This document shows, piece after piece, positions 1-9,200 of a DNA stretch of 64,000 nt. The position numbers and the translations under genes were made by a program. The notes beneath the pieces were generated by a model. The model searched no databases, was not told the DNA's origin, and was given only the letters and a program-made list of their open reading frames with translations. Origin of the DNA: CAVPOO01 sp963707015 (lineage in GTDB: Bacteria; Pseudomonadota; Gammaproteobacteria; Thiohalobacterales; Thiohalobacteraceae); contig CAVPOO010000013.1 of assembly GCA_963707015.1 (NCBI GenBank), forward strand, positions 186,001 to 250,000, read 5' to 3'. How positions within the stretch are numbered: position 1 is the first letter of the stretch; every line of letters starts with the position of its first letter.

Positions 1-279
1 GTAGCGACGGATCGAATGCTGCACGGTCCTGGCCTTGAGACCGAACAGCGGAAAATGAAAGTGGATACGGTCGAAGGTGAGAAAGCGGTGCGGGTAGGTC
101 GCGATGTCGAGTTCGAGATCGGCAACGACCTCGGGCGTAATCCAGCCGGCGCAGAGTTTGGTGCGCGGGAACGCGGCCTTGTCCAGCACCAGACAATCGA
201 CACCGTAATGCCCGAGGCGCCACGCGCAGCTCGAGCCTGCCGGTCCTCCCCCCACGATGATGACGTCTACCGTCTCCAT
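1..279 (-). CDS. FAD-dependent oxidoreductase, geranylgeranyl-reductase-like (5' end only)
   Basis: The minus strand is open from an ATG at 277-279 to the window edge, giving the first 93 residues. It starts with a dinucleotide-binding fold (VIIVGGGPAGSSCAWRL, then an acidic VLDK strand end). The FPRTKLCAGW stretch that follows is typical of the geranylgeranyl reductase / halogenase-like FAD family (R-x-K-x-C-x-G). These enzymes reduce prenyl chains or act as FAD monooxygenases; the substrate cannot be told from the N terminus. The remainder lies outside the window. The family call is fairly secure, the specific function is not. Confidence 0.8.
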   Translation of the reverse strand, partial: METVDVIIVGGGPAGSSCAWRLGHYGVDCLVLDKAAFPRTKLCAGWITPEVVADLELDIATYPHRFLTFDRIHFHFPLFGLKARTVQHSIRRY

Positions 280-347
280 CCGTTCGGTCCAGGGTTCCTG
301 GGAACAAGACTCCGAGGTTCCCGCTCACCGGGCGGAAAGCCCACTAG

Positions 348-508
348 GAGCCTGTCGGACTTAGGCTGATTCTACTGCGGCGGTGGGAGAGCGGCCCAAA
401 GCCTCGCGCTTTCTCGTTGCGTAGGGCGCACTATGCGCCTCGAAATCGTGATGCTTTGTGCTCGCTCTCCCACCTGCCTCGTCACGAACCCCTAAGTCCG
501 ACAGGCTC
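348..508. mobile_element. MITE-like element R4, 161 bp, flanked by CTAG
   Basis: Perfect terminal inverted repeats (GAGCCTGTCGGACTTAGG and its complement) enclose about 125 bp with no coding sense. A second inner inverted repeat (GTGGGAGAGCG at 383-393, complement at 463-473) makes the whole unit foldable. CTAG lies directly outside both ends (344-347, 509-512), consistent with a 4-bp YTAR target duplication as made by IS5-group transposases. No transposase is present, so it would be a non-autonomous element. It fills most of the gap between the reductase and the next gene; 513-770 shows no gene. Confidence 0.75.
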
Positions 509-678
509 CTAGACGATGGTAGAACAGCCTCCCGGCGTTTGAAACCCCTCGTCTCCCCTTGCAGCGCAGACAAGCCGTTCGTCCCGGGGCGTTTTCCGGG
601 CCGGGCCGGGGCGCTTCCCGCCGCGAGGGCCGCGGGGTTCTTCGCGTGCCTGCCCCGCTCCTGCTTCCGGTTCGGCGT

Positions 679-707
679 TTGACAGGGTAAGCTCGAAACT
701 CATGAAA
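679..707 (+). promoter_or_regulatory. Possible sigma-70 promoter
   Basis: A consensus TTGACA at 679-684 is followed 17 bp later by ATGAAA, a poor -10 match. It sits about 70 bp upstream of the host-attachment-family gene and is the only -35-like match I noticed in that gap. Confidence 0.3.
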
Positions 708-773
708 CAGCGGTGCGCGAGACGCGCCGCACTGCCTGCGGGTCAGGCAACCGGATGGTAGGGAGGTGATGTG

Positions 774-1199
774 ATGTCGTGTACCTGGATCGTGGTGGCG
801 GAAAGCAGTCGCGCAAAGGTCTATCAGTCTGAGAACCGCAAGGCACCGCTCCTGGAAGTGGCTGCGCTCGTCCACCCGGAAGGGCGCCTGCACGAAGGGG
901 ACCTGGTTTCGGATCAGGCCGGCAGTGACGGCGGCAGTGTGGGGCAGGGTCGGCACGTCGTGGACGGCAGGAGCCGCGCCCGGGAACATGAGCACATCGC
1001 GTTTGCGAAGGAGATTGCCAGCCGCCTCGAGGCGGGGCGTAACACGGGTGCCTTTGACAGCCTGGTGCTGGCGGCGCCGCCTGCATTTCTCGGACTGTTG
1101 AGGGAAAACCTGAGCAAGCAGGTGATGGCCATGGTGTCCCGGCAGATCGACAAGAATCTCGTACTGCAGCCGGTCGAAGCCCTGCTGGCGCATCTGTGA
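774..1199 (+). CDS. Host-attachment-family protein (141 aa)
   Basis: Small soluble protein resembling the 'protein required for attachment to host cells' family: N-terminal TWIVVAESSRAKVY strand, a central region with AREHEHIAFAKEIA, and a C-terminal LVLAAPPAFLGLLRENL block. The fold resembles release-factor/Pelota-like domains; despite the family name the biochemical role is unknown. A GGAGGTG ribosome site at 762-768 places the ATG at 774 five bases downstream, so I prefer it to the overlapping GTG at 771. It appears monocistronic, with pdxH 75 bp downstream. Confidence 0.8.
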   Translation: MSCTWIVVAESSRAKVYQSENRKAPLLEVAALVHPEGRLHEGDLVSDQAGSDGGSVGQGRHVVDGRSRAREHEHIAFAKEIASRLEAGRNTGAFDSLVLAAPPAFLGLLRENLSKQVMAMVSRQIDKNLVLQPVEALLAHL

Positions 1200-1273
1200 A
1201 TGATCGCGACGCGAGCCAGCCCGGTGACAAGCGTGAATGATTGCATCTGCCGTTATCCGGCTCCGCCTGCTCC

Positions 1274-1918
1274 ATGCTGACGCGCGCCGACGAACGCCGG
1301 ATCCAGTGGATGTCGGTGGGGCTCAAACGCGATGAGCTCGACCCGGACCCGTTCCGCCAGTTCCAGCAGTGGTTCACGCAGGCGATCGATGCCGATATCC
1401 CCGAACCCAATGCCATGAGCCTCGCCACGGTCGCGGAGTCCGGGCAGCCGTGGCTGCGCACGGTGCTGCTGAAAATCTACGATGAGCGCGGCTTTGTGTT
1501 CTTCACCAACTACGACAGCCGCAAGGCCAGGCAGATTGCCGGCCAGTCGCGGGTGGCGCTGCTGTTTCCCTGGGCCGCGCTCGGCCGCCAGGTGAAGATC
1601 ACCGGGCAGGCCGACCGCATCCCGCTCATGGAGTCGGTCAAGTACTTCGCCACGCGGCCGCGCGGCAGCCAGATCGGGGCCTGGGCCTCTCCACAGAGCG
1701 AGGTCATTACCTCGCGGGCGCTGCTGGAGGCCAAATTCGATGAGATGAAGCGCAAGTTCGCCAAGGGTGAGGTGCCCCTGCCGTCCTTCTGGGGTGGCTA
1801 TCGCGTGGTGCCGGAGACCATCGAGTTCTGGCAGGCCCGCGAGAGCCGCCTTCACGACCGCTTCCTGTACAGCCGTGGCGTCGAGGGGCGATGGCAGATC
1901 GAGCGCCTCGCGCCGTGA
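1274..1918 (+). CDS. pdxH: Pyridoxamine 5'-phosphate oxidase
   Basis: FMN enzyme that oxidises pyridoxine/pyridoxamine 5'-phosphate to PLP in the last step of vitamin B6 synthesis and salvage. Full-length family similarity: SRKARQI and QVKITGQA FMN-binding regions, the SQIGAWAS block, VPLPSFWGGYRV, and the C-terminal RLHDRFLY...RLAP signature. The reading frame continues upstream to a TTG at 1241, but family length (about 214 aa) and the position of the GLKRDEL segment favour the ATG at 1274. No strong ribosome site is visible, so the start is moderately certain. Confidence 0.93.
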   Translation: MLTRADERRIQWMSVGLKRDELDPDPFRQFQQWFTQAIDADIPEPNAMSLATVAESGQPWLRTVLLKIYDERGFVFFTNYDSRKARQIAGQSRVALLFPWAALGRQVKITGQADRIPLMESVKYFATRPRGSQIGAWASPQSEVITSRALLEAKFDEMKRKFAKGEVPLPSFWGGYRVVPETIEFWQARESRLHDRFLYSRGVEGRWQIERLAP

Positions 1919-2011
1919 CGTTCGGGGTCTGCCCGCCATAACACGCGCAACGGCGCGCCGGCCCCATCAGCCTGTGTCAGCGAATTCGTTCAGCGAACCG
2001 GCGGACTGCCC

Positions 2012-3082
2012 GTGATCGAGATCGATGGTTCCATAGGGGAGGGGGGCGGCCAGCTGTTGCGCAGTGCCCTGAGTCTGTCGCTGCTGACCGGCCAGGCATT
2101 CACCATGCGACAGATCCGTGTCAGCCGGTCCAGGCCCGGCCTGCGTCCCCAGCATCTGGCGGCCGTGCAGGCCGCGGCGCAGATCAGCGGCGCCGTGGTG
2201 ACCGGTGACCGCATCGGATCCGGCCAGATCAGTTTCGCCCCCGCCCCGGTCGTGCCCGGGGACTATCACTTCGATATCGGTACCGCCGGTGCCACGTCGC
2301 TGGTGCTGCAGACACTGCTGTTGCCGCTGGCCGTGGCGCGGGGGGCCTCACGCCTGTCCATTTCCGGTGGCACGCATGTGCCCTGGAGCCCCTGTTTTCA
2401 TTACCTGGACTGGCACTGGCGCCGTCTTTTGTCCCGCATCGGGATCCCCTTCGATCTGACACTGGCCATGGCGGGGTTTTACCCCGAGGGAAACGGCGAG
2501 CTGCGGGCCGCGATCCCGGGCGGTGCGCAGCCCCAGGCTGTCGAGCTGACCGCGCGCGGGATGCTGCGGCGTGTGCGCGGGCTCTCGGGTGTTGCCAACC
2601 TGCCGATGGAGATCGGCGAACGGCAGCGCCGACAGGCACTGAGTCGCCTGCGTGCACTGGCCTCGACGCTCGACGTGGACGTCGCCGTCGAGCCCTTCCC
2701 GGCCCGGTCCAGGGGAACCCTGTTGTTGTTACTGGCGGAGTTCGAGTACAGTCAGGCCTGTTTTTTTGCCCTCGGCGCACGCGGCAAGCCGGCGGAACGG
2801 GTGGCTGATGAGGCCGTGGATGCCCTGTTTGCGTTTCTGAAAACCGATGGCGCGGTGGATTCCTGGCTTGCAGATCAGTTGCTGTTGCCGCTGGCACTGG
2901 CCCGGGGAACGTCCGCCTTGCGCACCGCTGAAGTGACCCTGCACCTGCTGACCAATGCAACCCTCATGGGCTACTTCCTGCCGCTGCGCATCGCGGTGGA
3001 CGGGCCGCTCGGCGAGCCCGCGACCGTACGGCTGCAGCCGCCCGTGCCGGGGGACACGGGGCGCGGGCCAGGGCCGACATGA
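2012..3082 (+). CDS. rtcA: RNA 3'-terminal phosphate cyclase
   Basis: Converts RNA 3'-phosphate ends to 2',3'-cyclic phosphates through an enzyme-AMP intermediate, in RNA repair or processing. Seen: N-terminal GSIGEGGGQLLRSALSLS, RPGLRPQHLAAVQAAA, GTAGATSLVLQTLLLPLA, and the C-terminal TLHLLTN with the predicted adenylated histidine at about residue 311. Length 356 aa is normal. The start is GTG at 2012, because IEIDGS is where family proteins begin. Its stop overlaps the next ATG (ATGA at 3079-3082), so the two genes are probably cotranslated. No rtcB or RtcR-type regulator is nearby, unlike in enterobacteria. Confidence 0.95.
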   Translation: MIEIDGSIGEGGGQLLRSALSLSLLTGQAFTMRQIRVSRSRPGLRPQHLAAVQAAAQISGAVVTGDRIGSGQISFAPAPVVPGDYHFDIGTAGATSLVLQTLLLPLAVARGASRLSISGGTHVPWSPCFHYLDWHWRRLLSRIGIPFDLTLAMAGFYPEGNGELRAAIPGGAQPQAVELTARGMLRRVRGLSGVANLPMEIGERQRRQALSRLRALASTLDVDVAVEPFPARSRGTLLLLLAEFEYSQACFFALGARGKPAERVADEAVDALFAFLKTDGAVDSWLADQLLLPLALARGTSALRTAEVTLHLLTNATLMGYFLPLRIAVDGPLGEPATVRLQPPVPGDTGRGPGPT

Positions 3083-3693
3083 CGCGTACCGCGGTCCGCG
3101 CCGTGCTGTTCGACTTCGGCGGCGTGCTCGCGGAAGAGGGGTTCCGCAACGGTCTCCGCGCGCTGGCCGCACAACAGGGGCTGGATTCCGGGCGCCTGCA
3201 CGAAGAAGGAATGCGTGCCGTCTATGACTCGGGCTTTGTTCTCGGTCGGGGCACCGCGACCGATTTCTGGGCCTTGCTCCGCAGCCGGACCGGCCTGGCG
3301 GGTAACGACGAGGCGCTGACCGAGCGGATCCTGGAGGGCTTTGTGCCCAGGCCCTGGATGCTTGAGCTCGCGTCGCGGCTGCGCGCCCGGGGATTGGTCA
3401 CCGGCATTCTCAGTGACCAGACCCACTGGCTGGACGAGCTCGATACCCAGTATCGCTTCAGCGCGGTCTTTGACCGCATCTACAACAGTTATTATCTGGG
3501 CAAGGGCAAGCGCGATCCCTCGCTGTTCGGCGATGTGGCAGCCGACCTGGGGATGCCGCCGGGGGCCGTGCTGTTCATCGATGACGATGCGGCCAACGTC
3601 GCGCGCGCCCGCGACGCCGGCCTGCAGGCGATTCACTTCGTCGACAGAAACGCATTTACCCGGGAGCTCGAAGACGTGCTCTCAGGGCACTAG
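3079..3693 (+). CDS. HAD-superfamily hydrolase, subfamily IA
   Basis: 204-aa haloacid-dehalogenase-fold protein. Motif I is LFDFGGVL (nucleophile Asp12; the usual +2 acid/base Asp is Gly, as in YihX/epoxide-hydrolase N-domain-like members). Motif II is in TGILSDQ, the Lys in GKGKRDPSLF, and motif IV is VLFIDDDAANV. It is probably a sugar-phosphate or nucleotide phosphatase. It overlaps the rtcA stop by four bases, suggesting coupling, but a functional link to RNA repair is only inference. Confidence 0.85.
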   Translation: MTRTAVRAVLFDFGGVLAEEGFRNGLRALAAQQGLDSGRLHEEGMRAVYDSGFVLGRGTATDFWALLRSRTGLAGNDEALTERILEGFVPRPWMLELASRLRARGLVTGILSDQTHWLDELDTQYRFSAVFDRIYNSYYLGKGKRDPSLFGDVAADLGMPPGAVLFIDDDAANVARARDAGLQAIHFVDRNAFTRELEDVLSGH

Positions 3694-3727
3694 TTTTTCT
3701 TTCAGTTCGATGACCACGGGCCTGATA

Positions 3728-3942
3728 GCCACGGAATCCACGGAAAAACACGGAAAGAACGAACACCCATTAGGGCACCTCTGATTAACTTGTCATTTCG
3801 GGCGGAGCGTAGCGGAGACCCGGAATTCAGTGTCTGGAAGTCAATGTATTAGTGGATTCCAGTATGCGCTGGAATGACGGCAAATGACTTAATCAGACGT
3901 TTCTTAGAATTTTTCCGTGTTTTTCCGTGGATTCCGTGGCCA
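3728..3942. repeat. Hairpin repeat R1, copy 1 (carries nested R2)
   Basis: Arms GCCACGGAATCCACGG... (from 3728) and its exact complement (ending at 3942) form a long inverted repeat of about 29 bp. The loop is enlarged by an R2 element. Short spurious frames reading ATESTEKHGK arise from the left arm. Six further copies lie in this window. With R2 it fills the gap between the HAD gene and glgA. Confidence 0.85.
3774..3903. mobile_element. MITE-like element R2, copy a (130 bp)
   Basis: It lies in the loop of R1 copy 1 and is flanked by TTAG on both sides (3770-3773, 3904-3907). Terminal inverted repeats are related but imperfect (GGCACCTCTGATTAA and GAAACGTCTGATTAA). An inner hairpin GATTCCAG...CTGGAAT lies near the right end. 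The 130-bp copy b at 48694 has the same length and interior. No coding capacity. Confidence 0.8.
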
Positions 3943-4004
3943 AAAAAATGCAGTGGCACTCGGTTTGATTTGTCAGCATCCGTTATTCTCACCTTGAAAG
4001 TGTA

Positions 4005-5495
4005 CTAGTACGCCTGGCCGGCGACGCGCGACGTTTCCACCGGCGTGCCATCACACAGGTGGCGGTAAAGCGCGAGATAGCGCGCGGCACTGGCCGGCCA
4101 GCAGAAATCCTCCCGCATGCCGGTGATCACGAGTTTCCACCACTCGACCTTTGAGCTCTCATACAGCGTCAGTGCGCGCAGACAGGTCTCGAGCACGGCC
4201 GCGGGGCTGTCCTCTTCGAAACTGAAGCCGGTCGCGGTGTATTCACGCGCATGCCGGTCATTCAGATCGATGACCGTATCGGCCAGTCCGCCGGTGCGGC
4301 GTACGATGGGTACCGTGCCATAACGCAGGCTGTACATCTGATTGAGGCCGCAGGGCTCATAGCGCGAGGGCATCAGGAAGCAGTCGGCTCCGGCCTCGAT
4401 ACGGTGGGCGAGTTTTTCGTCGTAGCCGATCTTCACGGCGAGCTGCTGCGGGTAGCGGGCGGCTGCATCGAGGAGCTGTCGCTCGAGCTTGTCGTCACCG
4501 CTGGCGAGGATCACGAGCTGCACAGGATGCTCGAACAGCTCCTCGAGTATGGCGAGGATGAGATCGCTGCCCTTTTGCGTCACCAGCCGGCCGATGTGAC
4601 CGAGCAACAGGGGGCGTGAGTCCACCGGCAGTCCCTGGTAGCGCTGCAGAGCGGATTTGTTGAGCACCTTGAACTGCAGGCTGCGCGCATCGTAGGGCCG
4701 CTCGATGAAGGGGTCGGTGCCGGGATCCCAGACACTGCAGTCCATGCCGTTCAATATGCCTGTCAGCTGGGGCGAGCGGTGCTGAAGCAGGCCCTCCAGT
4801 CCACAACCGTAGCGACTGGTGCAGATCTCTTCGGCGTAGGTCGGACTGACCGTGGTCACCCAGTCGGCACTGGCGATGCCGCCTTTGAGAAAAGACAGCA
4901 TGCCGTGAAATTCCAGCGCGTCCATCGACCACAGCGCGTCCGGCAGCCCGAGGTCGGTGAAGGTGTCGGCGGGGAACACGCCCTGGTAGGCCAGATTGTG
5001 GATGGTGAACAGGGTCGGCGGACGCGCAGCGTGTTCGGACAACAGGGGCGGCACCAGCCCGGTCTGCCAGTCATTACAGTGCACCAGGTCCGGCTTCCAG
5101 GCCGGGTCTGCCTCGCCGAGGGCGAGCGCGACGACGGCGCGGGCAAACAGCGCGAAGCGTGCCGCATTGTCCGGCCAGTCGCTGCCGTCTTTCTGAAGGT
5201 AGGGATTGCCCGGGCGCCGGAACTGGGCCGGCGAGTCGACCAGATACAGGCCGACGCCGCTGTCGGGGAAGTGGCCCTTGAGTATCTCCACCGGTTCAGC
5301 CGCCCCGGTCAGTGTCAGGCTCGCGATGCTCGTCAGGATACCGGCCCGCTCAAGTACCTCGGGATAGGCAGGCAGGATGAGGCGAACATCGTTATCGAGT
5401 TCCTGCAGGGCCTTCGGCAGGCTGCCGGATACATCCGCAAGCCCGCCTGTCTTGATAAGCGGGTATGCCTCACTGGTGCAAAATAGAATCTTCAT
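4005..5495 (-). CDS. glgA: Glycogen synthase (ADP-glucose type, GT5)
   Basis: Transfers glucose from ADP-glucose to the growing alpha-1,4-glucan. N-terminal ADP-glucose loop KTGGLADV (Lys15), HCNDWQTGL, the central LLGHIGRLVTQKG start of the C-terminal Rossmann domain, and MPSRYEPCGLNQMYSLRYGT are all present. At 496 aa it is slightly longer than the E. coli enzyme. It stands alone: no glgB/C/P genes are in the window. Repeats R1 lie on both sides, so the transcription unit is probably monocistronic. Confidence 0.95.
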   Translation of the reverse strand: MKILFCTSEAYPLIKTGGLADVSGSLPKALQELDNDVRLILPAYPEVLERAGILTSIASLTLTGAAEPVEILKGHFPDSGVGLYLVDSPAQFRRPGNPYLQKDGSDWPDNAARFALFARAVVALALGEADPAWKPDLVHCNDWQTGLVPPLLSEHAARPPTLFTIHNLAYQGVFPADTFTDLGLPDALWSMDALEFHGMLSFLKGGIASADWVTTVSPTYAEEICTSRYGCGLEGLLQHRSPQLTGILNGMDCSVWDPGTDPFIERPYDARSLQFKVLNKSALQRYQGLPVDSRPLLLGHIGRLVTQKGSDLILAILEELFEHPVQLVILASGDDKLERQLLDAAARYPQQLAVKIGYDEKLAHRIEAGADCFLMPSRYEPCGLNQMYSLRYGTVPIVRRTGGLADTVIDLNDRHAREYTATGFSFEEDSPAAVLETCLRALTLYESSKVEWWKLVITGMREDFCWPASAARYLALYRHLCDGTPVETSRVAGQAY

Positions 5496-5585
5496 AAAGT
5501 ACGCTCAGGTCCGGCCGGGAAATGGAGTCGGCGCTGTGTCGGGGCGATTCTAGCGCTTTTTCAATCGGATGAGGACGGAAATTAT

Positions 5586-5657
5586 GGCCACGGAATCCAC
5601 GGAAACACACGGAAAGAACGAACACCCATTAGAATTTCTTCCGTGGATGCCGTGGCT
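5586..5657. repeat. Hairpin repeat R1, copy 2 (short)
   Basis: Same arms as copy 1, with small changes (ACACACGG in the left arm; a shortened right arm). It lies upstream of glgA. The loop is short, with no nested element. Confidence 0.85.
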
Positions 5658-6230
5658 ATACATAAAAATACGGGCACTCAGCTTACTTTGTCAGCATCCC
5701 TTATTAGCAAGTTGAGAGCACTAGCCTATCTTCAGGCCTTTATTGTCTCAAGCCGAGGTTTGCGGTCTTCTCAATGCCGGCGGATTGTAACCGGCGTCCG
5801 TGAGTACAAGCGTGTCCGCGCCGTCTGCGGCCGGGTAATTCCCGGTGTGAGCCCTTGCGCCGCGCTGCTGATGCGCGGGTGTTGTCAGTCGGCCCATGCA
5901 GGCTTGACCGATTCCTGATCCAGGGCATCGTGAAGGACGCCGGCTCCGTCTGCATTCCCGCTGCCGCAATGGCATCGGCGCACGCGACGTGCGCCCGCGG
6001 TGTGCCGGCACGGGCGTATTCTCTTGCGTGAGCGCCGGGGGCGACGCGGAATTCCCGGCCACATGCCAATGGCCGGGAAGGCTTGACGACGTTGCGAAAA
6101 AGTGCAAGTGTTGCGTCACTATTACAGTTTTATGACAGGTGGCTTATGTAGTTACGTACAGTCAAGCGAGTAAAGCACGCGCGTAGTTTAGAGGGATCTG
6201 GGTATCGCCAGTCGAGCGATATTGGGAAAA
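5658..6230. other. Gap without a recognisable gene
   Basis: About 570 bp between R1 copy 2 and the large multidomain gene. Short frames exist on both strands but none resembles a protein family. The last 120 bp is AT-richer and presumably carries the promoter of the downstream gene. Confidence 0.5.
6052..6079. terminator. Perfect 10-bp hairpin, no T tract
   Basis: TTCCCGGCCA (6052-6061) and TGGCCGGGAA (6070-6079) are separated by 8 bases. It could be an intrinsic hairpin or a protein site; no U-run follows on either strand. Confidence 0.3.
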
Positions 6231-6244
6231 GGGAGGAACTGCAG

Positions 6245-9200
6245 GTGCGCACTCATACCGTCAACGGGCGCCGGCAACAGGGCGTCTATGTCCAAAGGCT
6301 CTATCGTCTTAGCTTTCGTCGCCGCCTCGGCGGCATACTGCTGTTTGCGGCAGGCTTCAGTGTTGCGCCGCCCGCGCTGGCGATTCCGTCGCCCGATCTG
6401 GTTGTCAATCTGTCCGCCAGTGTTGCCCAGATCCTGGGTCTGGTAACCGTCGTCTTTGGCGGTCTGGCGGTGTCTTCCCGTCGCAAAGGCGGCGCCGCCG
6501 CTGTCAGGCACGCCACCGGGTGGCGCTGGGCGGCGCTGGCACTGTCGGTGTCCTTTCTGATCGCGCTGGCGGGCAACATCTTTCAGTACACGCGCCACAA
6601 GGACGCCGACAACCGCCGACTGCACACCAACCTGGTGCGCGCTTCGGTGGAGGCGGGACAGAAGGTCGGCGATACCTCCCTTAAGACCCTCTCCTTCAGC
6701 GGCCAGCTCGCGCATCCGCGAGGTCTGCACACAGACGAACTTTCCCGGCAGCTGCAGGCGGGGCGCGCGCTGAACCTGATTGACGTCAGGGAACCGGAGG
6801 AGGTCGAGGCGGGACGCATCGCCGGCTCGACCCATATCCGCTATCCGGACCTGCGCGGTGACCCCTCAAGACTGTTGCGCGAGGGAATGCGGAACGTCCT
6901 GCTGTGCTACTCCGGTAACCGGAGTTCGGAACTCTGTGACGGGTTCACGGAGCAGGGCTATGCCTGCAATTTCATGATCGGCGGCTATGAAAAATGGCTC
7001 GCCGAAGGCCGGTCCCTGCAAGGCGCCGCGTCGCGTGCCCCGAAGCAGCTGCGCGAGCTTCCGGACTACGCGAATAAGGCGACCCTGCTTGACACCCCCG
7101 AGGCCACGCGGCTCGTTCAAGAGCAGGGTGCGATTTTCGTCGATGTGCGCTACCCCGGAGACTTCGAAGCCAACCACCTGCCGGGCGCCATCAACATTGC
7201 GCTGCGCAAACAGACCAGTGATGAGATGTGGTCGCGGCTGAAGTCGCTCCCCAATCAGCCGATCATCGCCCCCTGCTACGACAAGCGGAGCTGTTTTTAC
7301 GCATCTATCCTCGGGCTGCGTGTCACGCGTCTCGGTTATGACTTCCGCGGACGCTATACCGTTCCGTATGAATACAGCCTGCCGGGTTCCGAGCGCACGC
7401 ACGTCAGCCAGTGGCTCGCCCGGCAGCAGGACACAACGGTGCTGTCGCTGGTGGCGACACCCCTGTCTGCCGTGCTCGACAGCGTAAGGAACATGACCGG
7501 CAGCCTGATCGCCGCGATTGCGCTGCTGGTGTTCGCGCTGCGTGTGCTGTTCGTTCCGGTCACCCTGAAAGCGGAACGGGATCAGCTGACGCAGGCGTCG
7601 CTGGCACCCGAGATCAAGGCGCTTCGCGAGCAGCTCGCCGATGACTCACACCGGCTCTCGCGTGCCGTCATGGGGCTGTACCGCAAGGCAAACCTCACCC
7701 CGGTGCGCAATCTGATCGGCAGCCTGGCGCAGCTGGTTTTGTTCCTGGTGTTCTTCTCCGTCGTCAATCGCGCCGGCAGCGGCTCGGACGAAAGCCTGCT
7801 CTGGATTCCCGCCCTGGGCAGGCCTGACCCTGCCCACGTGTTGCCCGCGGCGGTTGGGGCCTTATTGCTCGGATACCTTTCTCTGATGAGTTCGCGCCGC
7901 CGCGCAGGCCTGCTCGCCGCCTACGCCCTCGGGGCCGGTCTCATGGCCTACCTGCTCGCGGGTTTCAATGCGGCCGTGAATCTCTACCTGCTGCTGAGCC
8001 TTGCCCTGATGTTGCTCCAGAGCGTGATCGTGCGTCATGTCCTCAAACCGACCCACGCGCAGGCTTTGCCCTCGGCGACAAGTCCGCCGCGCGGCACGCC
8101 GGGTCTGGCCTCGCCGGGTATCGTCGCGCTCAATCAGGCGCACCGGGTGCCAGGTGCAGGCAACAAGGCCATTCGACTCGCCCGGCTGATGGCGGCGGGC
8201 CTGCCGGTACCCGACGGGTTCTGCGTCACCAGCGAACTGCTCGGCCGGCACGATGGCAGTGGCAATCAGGGGCTGCGCATCGGCCCGGAAGCGCAGCGCG
8301 AGCTCTTCAGGCTCTGGGCACGCCTCGGTGCCGACAAGGTCGCGGTGCGCAGTTCGGGGCTCAACGAGGACGGCGCCAGACAGAGCTACGCCGGCATGTT
8401 CGAGTCAAAACTGAACGTCACCCGGGCCGACCTCCTGTCCAGCCTGCAGGAGGTCGGCGCCTCGATGCATTCTGCGCGCGCCAGCGTTTACGGCGGTAAC
8501 CGGCAGGAGGCTGGCGGGGCGCTGGTCCAGAAGATGGTGGATGCGGAGTTTGCCGGGGTGCTGTTCACGGAGCATCCGGCATCTTGCGGCCTGGCCCTGG
8601 TGGAGCTGGTCGCGGGGCTTGGGGAATCCCTGGTCAGCGGTAAGCGCACGCCGCAGGCATACTGTTTTGGCTGGGCAAGCAGGCTCGCGGTGGACGGCAA
8701 GACACCGCCCATCGATTTGCGGCCGCTTCTGGAGCTCGGCAACCGGGTGGAGAGTCTGTTCGGTCAGCCCCAGGACATCGAATGGGCCTACGCCAAGGGT
8801 CGCTTCTTCCTGTTGCAGGCCCGGGATATCACCTGTTCGATACGCGACGGCAGCGCGCCGCGAAACGTGCGCGAGCGGGAACGTCACCGCCTGTTGCGGC
8901 TGGCGGCCGGTGTCGATCCACAGGCGCCGCTGTTCGAACAGGATGCACTCTCCGAGCTGCTGCCGCAGCCCACACCCTTCAGCGCGTCCTTTGTGGAACG
9001 CTTCTGGGCACCGGGCGGAAGCACGGATCTGGCCTGCCGGGAACTCGGGATTGCCTACGATGTGCACGAGTCCTCACCACCCTACGTGAACACGGTCTAC
9101 GGCGCGTTGTACGTCAATCGACAGGAAGGCAACCGGCGTGTGCGGCGCGGCGCGGGCGCGCTTGCCTCGTTCCGACTGGCGCGATCCGCCGAGGCAATCG

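Noticed and set aside
5740..6119. Minus-strand frames of 109 and 123 aa upstream of the fusion gene
   Set aside because: No ribosome site or family similarity; treated as a non-coding gap.
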